From CAZMFZ01 sp964565665 (GTDB lineage Bacteria; Bacteroidota; Bacteroidia; Cytophagales; UBA9547), in contig CAZMFZ010000020.1 of assembly GCA_964565665.1 (NCBI GenBank), positions 1 through 39,411 of the forward strand: a stretch of DNA of 39,411 bases, read 5' to 3'. Below the pieces are notes generated by a model. It was not told the DNA's origin. It was given only the letters and a program-made list of their open reading frames with translations, and made no database searches. The translations under genes were made by a program, and so were the position numbers. Of this stretch, positions 24,904-33,162 are shown piece after piece. Every line of letters starts with the position of its first letter. Positions within the stretch are counted from its first letter, which is position 1.

Positions 24904-25677
24904 ATGAAAAACTATTTATTAATTTTATCAGCTATTTTCATTTCTACCATTGCTCATTCAATTGCTCAAGGCAAAACCACTGAAAAAGGTGCATTTTCGA
25001 TTGGTTTAAAAGGCGGAGCCAATTTCTCTACACTTAATGCAAACCCAGAAGGCGATATTGTGGGCGGAGCCGTGCGGTGGGAAGATGTAGATAAAACTAT
25101 GTCTACAAATTTCAATGCGGGCATAATTTTAAATTATGCGGTAAACAGTATATTTTCTTTACAGCCAGAATTGTTGTATTCGAGAACGGGAGTAAAATAC
25201 GATTACAACAACGGTGGATACGTAGCACATATTACCGATCAATTCAATTACATTCAAGTGCCCTTACTCGCCAAATTTTCTTTTGGGAGTGATGATGTAA
25301 AGTTTAATATTCACGCAGGGCCTTATTTTAGCTTTGCTACAGGAGGTACACGTAAGGCAGATTATTCATGGAATGTATTTGGAGCAAATATCACCGACAA
25401 TCAAACGTATAATCTTGAAGTAAAAAAAGGAGGCATTCAGGGAACAGATATAGGAGCTGCAGTTGGTATAGGGGTAGGTTTTGCCGCGGGTCCTGGAAGT
25501 ATATTTGTTGAGGGCAGGTATAATTACGGCTTCTCAAATGTGTATAATAAAGATAATAACACTAATTCATCTTCCGGTGATAATAACAATCTTTTTGAGG
25601 GCTTGTATCCAGATAATACCCTTACAAACGGAGTAATAAACCTCAATTTGGGTTATCTGATTGCCATTGGAAAATAG
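24904..25677 (+). CDS. Outer-membrane beta-barrel protein (PorT/OMP_b-brl type)
   Basis: A 257-aa outer-membrane barrel with signal peptide (1-21, SIAQG). The FSIGLKGGANFSTLNANPEG beginning, followed by amphipathic strands such as FSLQPELLYSRTGVKYDY, FNYIQVPLLAKFSFGSDDVKFNIHAGPY and FAAGPGSIFVEGRYNYGFSNVYN, is the common Bacteroidota outer_membrane_beta_brl family (eight to ten strands). An asparagine-rich loop (NKDNNTNSSSGDNNN, about 218-232) is surface exposed. Function is unknown; these proteins are often unrelated in role. It follows the esterase gene by 57 bases and is ended by a strong terminator. Confidence 0.85.
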   Translation: MKNYLLILSAIFISTIAHSIAQGKTTEKGAFSIGLKGGANFSTLNANPEGDIVGGAVRWEDVDKTMSTNFNAGIILNYAVNSIFSLQPELLYSRTGVKYDYNNGGYVAHITDQFNYIQVPLLAKFSFGSDDVKFNIHAGPYFSFATGGTRKADYSWNVFGANITDNQTYNLEVKKGGIQGTDIGAAVGIGVGFAAGPGSIFVEGRYNYGFSNVYNKDNNTNSSSGDNNNLFEGLYPDNTLTNGVINLNLGYLIAIGK

Positions 25678-25688
25678 AGAGTAAAAAA

Positions 25689-25731
25689 TTCCCTGAGGGC
25701 AACCAACAACCCACCTTCAGGGAAGTTTTTT
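25689..25731. terminator. Bidirectional terminator between the barrel and GH130 genes
   Basis: TTCCCTGAGGG (25689-25699) pairs with CCTTCAGGGAA (25714-25724) with one mismatch and a 14-base loop. A T run follows at 25726-25731 and an A run precedes it, so it can stop transcription from both convergent genes. It overlaps the stop of the GH130 gene. Confidence 0.85.
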
Positions 25732-27187
25732 AAAAAACACCCAATAACTCAGCTAAAGGAATAGTAGCAAAACCAGTACAATAGTCAGACATCGCATAAG
25801 GAATAATCAAATCTTTGCCGCTTACTATGCAGCCACAAGAATACACAACATTGGGTACATAACCTTCCCGTTCGTTTTCAATCGGGCAGAGTATAGGGTC
25901 TTTTATTCTACCTATCACTTTAGTAGGGTCGTCCAGATCGAGTAGGAAAGCCCCTAGGCAATATTTCCGCATCGGACCTACGCCATGGGTAATCACTAGC
26001 CAACCTTTTTCGGTTTCTATGGGCGATCCGCAATTGCCAATTTGAATCAATTCCCACGGATTTTCAGGAGCCAACAAAAGTTGCTTTTCACGCCAAAAGT
26101 GGATATGATCGGAAAACATGATGAAAAGATTCTCATTGTCCTGGCGTGAAAGCATCACATATTTTTCATTTATTTTCCTTGGAAATAATGCCATGCCTTT
26201 GTTGTATACTTCATCCCCATTCAAAGTATTGATTTTGAAATGTAAAAAATCTTTGGTTTCCAGCAATTGGGGGAATATCATACGCCCATTGTAGGCTGTA
26301 TAAGTAGCATAGTAGGTGAGCACACCTGCCTCGTCTGAAAAGGCTACAAAGCGGGCGTCTTCTATGCCATTGCGTTCATTGGGGGCATAAGGGAATATCA
26401 CACGCTCAGAAAGCTCTACTTCCGGATGGTACAAAACTTCATAATTGGATTGGGCTAGCTCAATCAGAGCTATGGCTGTCCGTTTTGATTCTGCATCGTT
26501 TGCATTGCCCCCAGAGTTCAAATAAAACTCAGTTTTATTTATCAAGTCGGAAAGGGAAAAATCTCCAGGAAAATCGGAAAATATTTGTTCAGAGAAGCTG
26601 TTGGCTATATTCAATTCATGTGATTTTGTAGCAAACAACTGCTTTTCGTACCATTGGTTGGGGTAGGCATCGGGTGCAGTCACAAACTTTGAGCACGCAT
26701 CGAGGCTTATGTTATTGTCTTTGTCTAGCACACCTGAGCGGAAAGTAATAGACGATATATGCCCTTCCCCAGTAGCTCGTAGACTCAAAATAAATCTTTT
26801 GCTGCCGGCTGCGAGGCCAGTCTGGTCGTAATGCCAAACGATAGAAGGGTTGAAGAGAGCCGAAGCTTCTAAAGTATATTCATGGGTAAAATATGCACCG
26901 GTTAATAGCTGGCGGTTGTAGCTTATGTTTTTATCTGTTTTGTATTGAAATATAATCTCCATACATCGTTTGATAAAAAACTGCTCCATTTTCAAATGCC
27001 TGTGGCCGAAATCTTCGATTACATGTTTCAATACTACTTCAACTTCCGATTCAGGAAGCTGATTTATCATAGCCAGTATTCTTAGTATTTTTTTTTCATC
27101 TCCAGGAATAAAAGGTCGAAACAGAACCCTATTTACATTGGGATATAAAACCGTGGCAGATCTTTTGAGATTTATAGAAGTTTTCAA
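25730..27187 (-). CDS. GH130-family glycoside phosphorylase/hydrolase
   Basis: A cytoplasmic five-bladed beta-propeller enzyme of family GH130 (485 aa), whose members phosphorolyse or hydrolyse beta-mannosides such as beta-1,4-mannosyl-glucose or beta-1,2-mannobiose. The family's catalytic aspartate is D277 in RNGIEDARFVAF. Further signs are YYATYTAYNGR, FPRKINEKYVMLSR, WELIQIGNCGSPIETEKGWLVITHGVGPMRKY and GYVPNVVYSCG. A long N-terminal part (about 1-90, with PESEVEVVLKHVIEDFGHRH) precedes the propeller, as in some longer GH130 members. It is probably read with the GT4 gene 252 bases upstream on the same strand. Whether it is a phosphorylase or a hydrolase cannot be decided here. Confidence 0.9.
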   Translation of the reverse strand: MKTSINLKRSATVLYPNVNRVLFRPFIPGDEKKILRILAMINQLPESEVEVVLKHVIEDFGHRHLKMEQFFIKRCMEIIFQYKTDKNISYNRQLLTGAYFTHEYTLEASALFNPSIVWHYDQTGLAAGSKRFILSLRATGEGHISSITFRSGVLDKDNNISLDACSKFVTAPDAYPNQWYEKQLFATKSHELNIANSFSEQIFSDFPGDFSLSDLINKTEFYLNSGGNANDAESKRTAIALIELAQSNYEVLYHPEVELSERVIFPYAPNERNGIEDARFVAFSDEAGVLTYYATYTAYNGRMIFPQLLETKDFLHFKINTLNGDEVYNKGMALFPRKINEKYVMLSRQDNENLFIMFSDHIHFWREKQLLLAPENPWELIQIGNCGSPIETEKGWLVITHGVGPMRKYCLGAFLLDLDDPTKVIGRIKDPILCPIENEREGYVPNVVYSCGCIVSGKDLIIPYAMSDYCTGFATIPLAELLGVF

Positions 27188-27220
27188 GCAATTGTGAATA
27201 AAGAATGAAGTTGAAAGATT

Positions 27221-27351
27221 AAAACTATTATTACGCCCAGATAGCTACATTTTTGGTGTTTCAACCTCACTCCAACCCCTCTCCAAAAAGGAGGGAGCTT
27301 TTTAAGCGGATTTATGGCTATCTTAGTTTTATTATAAAACCATTATTACGC
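27221..27351. repeat. Direct repeats flanking a hairpin-bearing segment
   Basis: AAAACTATTATTACGC (27221-27236) and AAAACCATTATTACGC (27336-27351) are 16-base direct repeats with one mismatch. Inside them lie inverted AGATAGC (27239-27245) and GCTATCT (27317-27323) and a central hairpin, CTCC-AAAAA-GGAG (27281-27293) extended by a few further pairs. The layout resembles a small inserted element with target duplication, or a repetitive palindromic element. Any function as a terminator or RNA stabiliser between the two sugar genes is inferred. Confidence 0.55.
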
Positions 27352-27439
27352 AATGGGTAAAAATCAAACTGAATTATATTTTAAATAAAACTATTTGTAT
27401 TTAGCTATGGTACATTTTGCCTGATTTTTTGCAATTATT

Positions 27440-29767
27440 TCAAGCTACTAATTTCTCAACTCCATCAAAAAAGGAGTGTTTCAGGCTGGCTGCTATGTTA
27501 AGACCAGGATTATGCGATGATATTTTTTTCATTTCAGTGAGTGCCGAAAGGAACACAATTGTGGATTCAGCACCTTGATTCAGATTTGCCCTATCTACAT
27601 GCAAACCATCGCAGCAACCACCCGAAGATGGGCTGTACAAAGGTACACCAGCTACGTTTTTACCCATAAACCAACTAAATGCAAGTTCGGCTTCGGTTAT
27701 CCATTCTTGGGAGTTAGTAAGCTGATAAGCCGCAATACAAGCAGAAACCATGGCGGAAGCCTCTATAGGTTGCTGGTCGAAATAGGCTCTTTCTCCATTT
27801 TTTCTATAAAAGCCATTCGAACCTATGGGTTGGAAATACCCATGCTCTGCAGTCTGCACCTGTTTCAGCCATTGCAAAGCCTTCACGCCTACAGTTCTGC
27901 ACTCTTCTCTTTTACTCACCAACATGGCTTGGCAAAGGCGGGCATTGTCGTAGGATAGTATTTCTTCAAACCATTGCCAATTGCTGGCGGAAGCTCTATT
28001 GAAAATATCCATCATTTTGTTTTCAAGTATTAGTGCGTAGCGGGCTACAAATTGATCGCCAGAGAAAAATGTGAGATACTTATTGATGCCTAGCAGACTG
28101 TAAGCCCAAGCCCGAGGCGAGGTCATTTCGGCTACATTTGGCAGTGCTTTCTCAAATAAATCTAATGCCCATTGCTGAATTTGTAAATTTACCTTGCCAG
28201 CCACCACCGACCCCAAAGCCCAAAGCGTGCGACCATGGCAGTCTTCAGAGCATGAGGTGTCGAGCCACGAACGCTCTAGCGACATAAAATTGTGAAAGCC
28301 ATTGGTTTTCTCTATAAACGCGTGGTTGATAAACGCGATATAGGTGTCTGTCAGTTCATTGGTTTCCGTTGCGAAGTTTGGTCTCAATTCCATGATCAAG
28401 GCCAAGGCTCTTACATTATCGTCTGTGCAATAGCCATCTGCATAGTTGGGAAAGCAATACCTGGCGTGTTGAAATATGCCTGTTTTGTCAGAAAGACGAA
28501 AAAGCTGGTCAAGTTTTATGGATGGAAATCCATCGCTATCCAAATAGTTTTCTTTTTGGTTCCATGTGTGTACTTCATTGAAATCTAATTGAATCATTCT
28601 GGCTTCCGACAATACTATTTCATAGGCAATCACCACCTTTTCCCAAGTCATTTCTCTGCCTTTCAAATATGCTTTCTTTCTTAGGAGGTTTCTTTTGTCA
28701 TCATTACCAAATAAATCTATGATAGCACTAGCCATACCATTCGCATCATCAAAGGGGGTAAGTACGCCACAATTATCTGCTAGCAACTCTTCTGCATACC
28801 AATAAGGAGTAGAAATAATGGCCTTGCCACAACCCAAGGCGTAGGCCAATGTGCCGGAAGTAATTTGTGTGGGGTTGAGGTATGGCGTAATATAAATATC
28901 TGCTGCCCCGATGAACTCCATCAGTTCTTTTTTAGATACAAACTGATTGTAGAAATGTATATGTTTTTCCACTCCCAACTTTGTGGCCAATGCAACGAGG
29001 CTTTCCCTGTATGCTTCGCCATGTTCGCGTAGCAAATGCGGGTGTGTAGCACCCACAATCATATAATTAATATTAGGTACAGATTTAATTACTTCAGGCA
29101 ATATTGAAATTAAAGTTTCTATGCCTTTATTTGGAGATAATAGGCCGAACGTAAGCAATGTTTTGCACTGAGAAAATCCAAAAATATCTTTGTAAAAATG
29201 GGCATCAACAAATGGAATATCTGGAATGCCGTGGGCTATTACTTCAATCTTTTCCGCAGGTGCATTGTACACATCAAGGAGAAAGGTTCGCCCTTTTTCA
29301 GACATCACTACCACTTTGGCCGAATATGCAATGATTTGCTTCATCACATGGTATTGATCGGGACTGGGCTTGTCCAGCACGGTATGCAAGGTGGTAACAA
29401 CGGGCATTTTTAATTCCCGCAACAATTGCACAATGTGTTCGCCTGCCTTGCCTCCATATATGCCATATTCATGTTGCAGGCACACTATTTCTACTTGCTG
29501 GCTATTCAGAAAATAGGCCACATCTTTATACTCCTCAATGGCATGTTGGTAAAAAGTAAACCGCACCTCAGGAGGATAATCGTAGCCCGACTTTACATCG
29601 TTTACACTTACCACAAAGCTACCTGTATCCCTAAATTGTAAGGCGAACGACTGATACAGATCGAAGGTAAAGGTGGCAATACCACATCTGCGTGGCAAAT
29701 AATCGCCTATAAAGACTACTTTCCCAGGATGCGCATGGGTAGTAAATATTTCTTGAATGGATTTCAT
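27440..29767 (-). CDS. Two-domain GT4 glycosyltransferase
   Basis: A 775-aa cytoplasmic enzyme. Residues about 15-385 are a GT-B glycosyltransferase of family 4: GDYLPRRCGIATFTFDL at the N terminus, QHEYGIYGGKAGEH, TTLHTVLDKPSPDQY, a phosphate-binding part LTFGLLSPNKGIETLI, and the nucleotide-sugar region YITPYLNPTQITSGTLAYALGCGKAII. Residues about 420-765 form a helical domain resembling an (alpha/alpha)6 barrel, with repeated tryptophan-rich helices and an end motif GGCCDGLHVDRANLNQGAES; I do not recognise its family with confidence. Fusion to a GT is unusual outside Bacteroidota. It precedes GH130 on the same strand; together they suggest a mannoside or other glycan that is built and later phosphorolysed. 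Confidence 0.85.
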   Translation of the reverse strand: MKSIQEIFTTHAHPGKVVFIGDYLPRRCGIATFTFDLYQSFALQFRDTGSFVVSVNDVKSGYDYPPEVRFTFYQHAIEEYKDVAYFLNSQQVEIVCLQHEYGIYGGKAGEHIVQLLRELKMPVVTTLHTVLDKPSPDQYHVMKQIIAYSAKVVVMSEKGRTFLLDVYNAPAEKIEVIAHGIPDIPFVDAHFYKDIFGFSQCKTLLTFGLLSPNKGIETLISILPEVIKSVPNINYMIVGATHPHLLREHGEAYRESLVALATKLGVEKHIHFYNQFVSKKELMEFIGAADIYITPYLNPTQITSGTLAYALGCGKAIISTPYWYAEELLADNCGVLTPFDDANGMASAIIDLFGNDDKRNLLRKKAYLKGREMTWEKVVIAYEIVLSEARMIQLDFNEVHTWNQKENYLDSDGFPSIKLDQLFRLSDKTGIFQHARYCFPNYADGYCTDDNVRALALIMELRPNFATETNELTDTYIAFINHAFIEKTNGFHNFMSLERSWLDTSCSEDCHGRTLWALGSVVAGKVNLQIQQWALDLFEKALPNVAEMTSPRAWAYSLLGINKYLTFFSGDQFVARYALILENKMMDIFNRASASNWQWFEEILSYDNARLCQAMLVSKREECRTVGVKALQWLKQVQTAEHGYFQPIGSNGFYRKNGERAYFDQQPIEASAMVSACIAAYQLTNSQEWITEAELAFSWFMGKNVAGVPLYSPSSGGCCDGLHVDRANLNQGAESTIVFLSALTEMKKISSHNPGLNIAASLKHSFFDGVEKLVA

Positions 29768-30166
29768 AGTTAGCTGTTTAGCTGTGAGAAAAAAGTGGAG
29801 AATGTGAAAGGGAAATCATCCTTATTTTTTTAAAGCTACAAATAAATAGTTCAGGAATTAAAATTTATTTGGGGAATGTGGAAAAGATGTAAATAATAGA
29901 TTGGTCTCATTCAATAAACTGATGTTGAGGATCTGCTAATTTATTTTGGAGATGGAAATTTGAAAAAAAGCGATAGATGTGCTGATTGGAAAAGTGTTAA
30001 TAAATATTCCAAGTAAAACTATCGTTGCTATTTCTAATATTCGTATTACTCCTAAAACTTGATTTACTGATTAGCTGACATGTTTATTTTCAATAATGTT
30101 TTTTAAATTAAGTCGTTACTGCTCATCTTTACCAAATCGTAACTTAACATTTATCATAAACTTCTA
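29768..30166. other. Intergenic region between divergent GT4 and HlyD genes
   Basis: This 399-base stretch holds both upstream regions. It is AT-rich and has no reading frame that I support, and I saw no full Bacteroidota promoter match on either strand. Nothing else is recognisable in it. Confidence 0.5.
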
Positions 30167-31567
30167 ATGCTCAATTTATCAGACAATGAAGAAACTGAAC
30201 GAACGATAGATCTCAATCGGCTTTATTCAATTAAGTTGGTTAATGCTGCCAAGAGCAGCAAACTCATTGTGCGTTGGCTTTACGGAATTGTGTTTGCTTT
30301 CTTTCTTGCCATGTTTATTCCCTGGCAGCAAAATATTGACGGTTCGGGCGTAGTTACCGCATTTAATCCGCAAGAGCGTCCACAAACCATTCAGACTCTA
30401 ATTGCAGGGAAAATCGACAAATGGCATGTACAAGAAGGTCAGTTTGTAAAAAAAGGCGATACCATTCTCACCATTTCAGAAATAAAAGACAAATACCTCG
30501 ACCCAAGAATGATTGAGCGGCTCGACAACCAAATCAAATCAAAAGAGAGTTCCATAAAATCGAAATACAATAAGGTAAATGCCCTCGACAATCAATTGAT
30601 AGCTCTAAGAAGCCAATTGACTTACAGCATTTCTAAGGCTAAAAATAAAGTTCAGCAAAGTAAAATGTATGTGTTGATAGATAGTGTAGAGCTGGTAGCC
30701 GCCAATGCCGACAATGAAATTGCCCGCAATCAATACGAGCGACAACAAAAGCTTTTCGACCAAGGATTAGTCTCGCTCACTAATTTAGAACAAAGAAATC
30801 TAAAGTTTCAACAGACAAATGCTAAATTCATAGGGGCTTTAAATAAATTTAGCGCTACTAAAAATGATCAGCTAAATGCCGAAATTGAGCTTTATTCATT
30901 GAAAGCCGAGTATGCCGATAAATTTGCCAAAAATGAAAGTGACAAAAGCGGTATTCAGTCTGATGCTTTCGATGCCGAAGCTTCGCTTTTCAAACAAAAA
31001 ATTGAACTCTCCAACATGGAGCTTCGCAACAATTTGTATATAATACGAGCCCCTCAAGACGGCTATGTAGTAAAAGCCCAAAAACAAGGCTTGGGCGAAA
31101 CGGTGAAAGAGGGCGAAGAAATTATCACCATTATGCCAAACAATCCACACTTGGCAGTAGAGCTCTATATCAAACCCATTGATTTGCCACTTATGTATAT
31201 AGGCTGCCCTGTTAGGTTGCAATTCGATGGTTGGCCCGCAATTGTATTTGCCGGCTGGCCGGGGGCCTCTGTAGGCACATTCGGTGGGGAAATAAAAGTG
31301 ATCGATTATATAAACAGCAGCAATGGCAAATTTAGAGTGTTGGTAATTGCTGATAGTTCGGGTACACCTTGGCCTACACAGCTGAGAATGGGAACAGGGG
31401 CAATGGGCTGGGGAATGCTCAATATCGTAATGCTAGGCTACGAAATTTGGCGTCAATTCAATGGATTTCCTCCTCAATTTATTTCTGATTTGAACGAGAA
31501 GAAAAAATCTAAATCTAAAATGAAAACCAAAGCCAAAACCAAGCTCATGACAGAGGATGATGAATAA
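30167..31567 (+). CDS. HlyD-family membrane fusion protein of a type I secretion system
   Basis: A 466-aa periplasmic adaptor joining an inner-membrane ABC transporter to a TolC channel. It has one transmembrane helix near residues 43-60 (WLYGIVFAFFLAMFIPW), a lipoyl-like half (AGKIDKWHVQEGQFVKKGDTIL), a long alpha-helical hairpin (about 120-280, rich in Q, N and K), the second lipoyl half (YVVKAQKQGLGETVKEGEEIITI) and a beta-barrel domain. The C terminus is a strongly basic tail (KKKSKSKMKTKAKTKL). The ATG is preceded by an in-frame stop. It overlaps the TolC gene by 11 bases, so it is first in a coupled operon. The ABC protein is the third gene. Confidence 0.9.
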   Translation: MLNLSDNEETERTIDLNRLYSIKLVNAAKSSKLIVRWLYGIVFAFFLAMFIPWQQNIDGSGVVTAFNPQERPQTIQTLIAGKIDKWHVQEGQFVKKGDTILTISEIKDKYLDPRMIERLDNQIKSKESSIKSKYNKVNALDNQLIALRSQLTYSISKAKNKVQQSKMYVLIDSVELVAANADNEIARNQYERQQKLFDQGLVSLTNLEQRNLKFQQTNAKFIGALNKFSATKNDQLNAEIELYSLKAEYADKFAKNESDKSGIQSDAFDAEASLFKQKIELSNMELRNNLYIIRAPQDGYVVKAQKQGLGETVKEGEEIITIMPNNPHLAVELYIKPIDLPLMYIGCPVRLQFDGWPAIVFAGWPGASVGTFGGEIKVIDYINSSNGKFRVLVIADSSGTPWPTQLRMGTGAMGWGMLNIVMLGYEIWRQFNGFPPQFISDLNEKKKSKSKMKTKAKTKLMTEDDE

Positions 31568-33014
31568 GCACTTATACACGCTTCCATTTAGTTCAAATCG
31601 TATAGTGTCCACATTAATTATTGCTATCGGATTCGGTTCGCAAGTATGCTATGCCCAAGCCAATGATAGCATTGTGGTGCTGAAATTAGAGGCTGTTTTT
31701 AGGAGTATGTTGCTGTACCATCCGGTGGTAAAACAAGCTAAATTGCTCACAGAGCAAGCTAAGCAAGAATTGTTGATAGCTAGAGGTACTGGATTTGACC
31801 CTAAAATTCAATCTACACTCGATTATAAATCGTTTGATGGCAAAGAGTATTTCAGTATTTGGCAAAATGCACTTAAAATTCCTACTTGGTTTGGTGCAGA
31901 TTTTAAAGTTGGTTATGATGAAATGTACGGTACATATCTCAATCCTCAAAATTATATTCCCAGCAATGGACTAAGCTATGTGGGCGTTTCCGTTCCCATT
32001 GGGCAAGGTTTGATAATGGATCAACGAAGGGCAGTATTGCGGCAAGCCCAAGCATTTCAGCAAATAAATGAGGCAGAAAAAATCAAGACAATCAATAAAA
32101 TAAGTTTCGAGGTCGCCAAAGATTATTGGGAATGGTATTTTCGTTACCAACGCTACCAAAATTTGGAAATGGGCATAGATCTAGCCACCAAACGCTACGA
32201 ATTTGTAAAAAGCAGAGCTAAAGTAGGTGAGGAAGCCACCATAGATACCACTGAGGCCTTAGTATTGCTGCAAACGCGAAGTGTAACTTATAGCCAAGCC
32301 GAAATGGAATTGCAGAATGCAGCTCTGCAACTTTCCAACCATACTTGGGGTGAAAATGATACGCCTTTAGAGATAGATTCTAACACTCGCCCTGAAATTT
32401 TTATACTGTCTATAAATAAAATTACAAAAGAAACCCTTGAAGAATTAGTTGCCAATGCCAAAATAAATCACCCTGAAATCACAAAAATTAATTTTAAACT
32501 GAAGCAACTTGAAATTGAAAGAAGGCTATCAGTAGAAAATTTAAAACCTACCATCAACCTCAATTATAACGTTTTGAGCCGCGGGAAATTTCAGAATTTC
32601 GAATCTGGCAGCAGTTATTTCCAGAACAATGCCAAGTATGGCTTCGATATTAGTATGCCTTTATTCCTAAGAAAAGAAAGGGGAAAACTATTACTTACTA
32701 AAGCCAAAATAAAGCAGACAAACTTTGAACGTAGCTATACCGCAAGGCAAATTCAAAATGAAATATTTAAATATTATAATGAATTGGTAAATACTGAAAA
32801 GCTGATAGATACCCAAAAAAATTTGGTAAATAACTATGTAAGGCTGCGAGATGGGGAGCTTGAAAAATTCAACAACGGTGAAAGTTCTCTATTTTTGGTA
32901 AATAGCCGCGAAACAAACCTGATAGATACCCAAGTAAAATTAGCGGAAATGGAGGCCAAATACGAAAAGGCAAAAGCTGGATTGTATTGGGCAGCAGGAA
33001 AAACGGAGTTTTAA
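31557..33014 (+). CDS. TolC-family outer-membrane efflux protein
   Basis: A 485-aa trimeric outer-membrane exit duct. The signal peptide (about 1-34, ending CYAQA) follows either MMNK or MNK as start. Long heptad helices with asparagine, glutamine and glutamate (MLLYHPVVKQAKLLTEQAKQELLIARG, then VAKDYWEWYFRYQRYQNLEMG and DTQKNLVNNYVRLRDGELEKFNNGESSLFLVNSRETNL) are the outer-membrane efflux repeat pattern. It overlaps hlyD by 11 bases. It sits between the adaptor and the ABC gene, which makes the three-gene order adaptor, duct, pump. Confidence 0.9.
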   Translation: MMNKHLYTLPFSSNRIVSTLIIAIGFGSQVCYAQANDSIVVLKLEAVFRSMLLYHPVVKQAKLLTEQAKQELLIARGTGFDPKIQSTLDYKSFDGKEYFSIWQNALKIPTWFGADFKVGYDEMYGTYLNPQNYIPSNGLSYVGVSVPIGQGLIMDQRRAVLRQAQAFQQINEAEKIKTINKISFEVAKDYWEWYFRYQRYQNLEMGIDLATKRYEFVKSRAKVGEEATIDTTEALVLLQTRSVTYSQAEMELQNAALQLSNHTWGENDTPLEIDSNTRPEIFILSINKITKETLEELVANAKINHPEITKINFKLKQLEIERRLSVENLKPTINLNYNVLSRGKFQNFESGSSYFQNNAKYGFDISMPLFLRKERGKLLLTKAKIKQTNFERSYTARQIQNEIFKYYNELVNTEKLIDTQKNLVNNYVRLRDGELEKFNNGESSLFLVNSRETNLIDTQVKLAEMEAKYEKAKAGLYWAAGKTEF

Positions 33015-33130
33015 TAATGACTAATATGTAAATAACAACGAGCTATAATTATTATTTCTATGTATTGATCTGTTATTCTAATATTGTAGAATGACGATTC
33101 ACGTTTGTGAGTTTGGTACTCAGCTTACTA

Positions 33131-33146
33131 ATTAATAATTATTAAT
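33131..33146. repeat. Perfect 16-bp AT palindrome before the ABC gene
   Basis: ATTAATAATTATTAAT is its own reverse complement and lies 17 bases before the GTG start of the ABC gene. It may be an operator or merely AT-rich sequence. Confidence 0.35.
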
Positions 33147-33162
33147 CACTAATCATAGTAAA

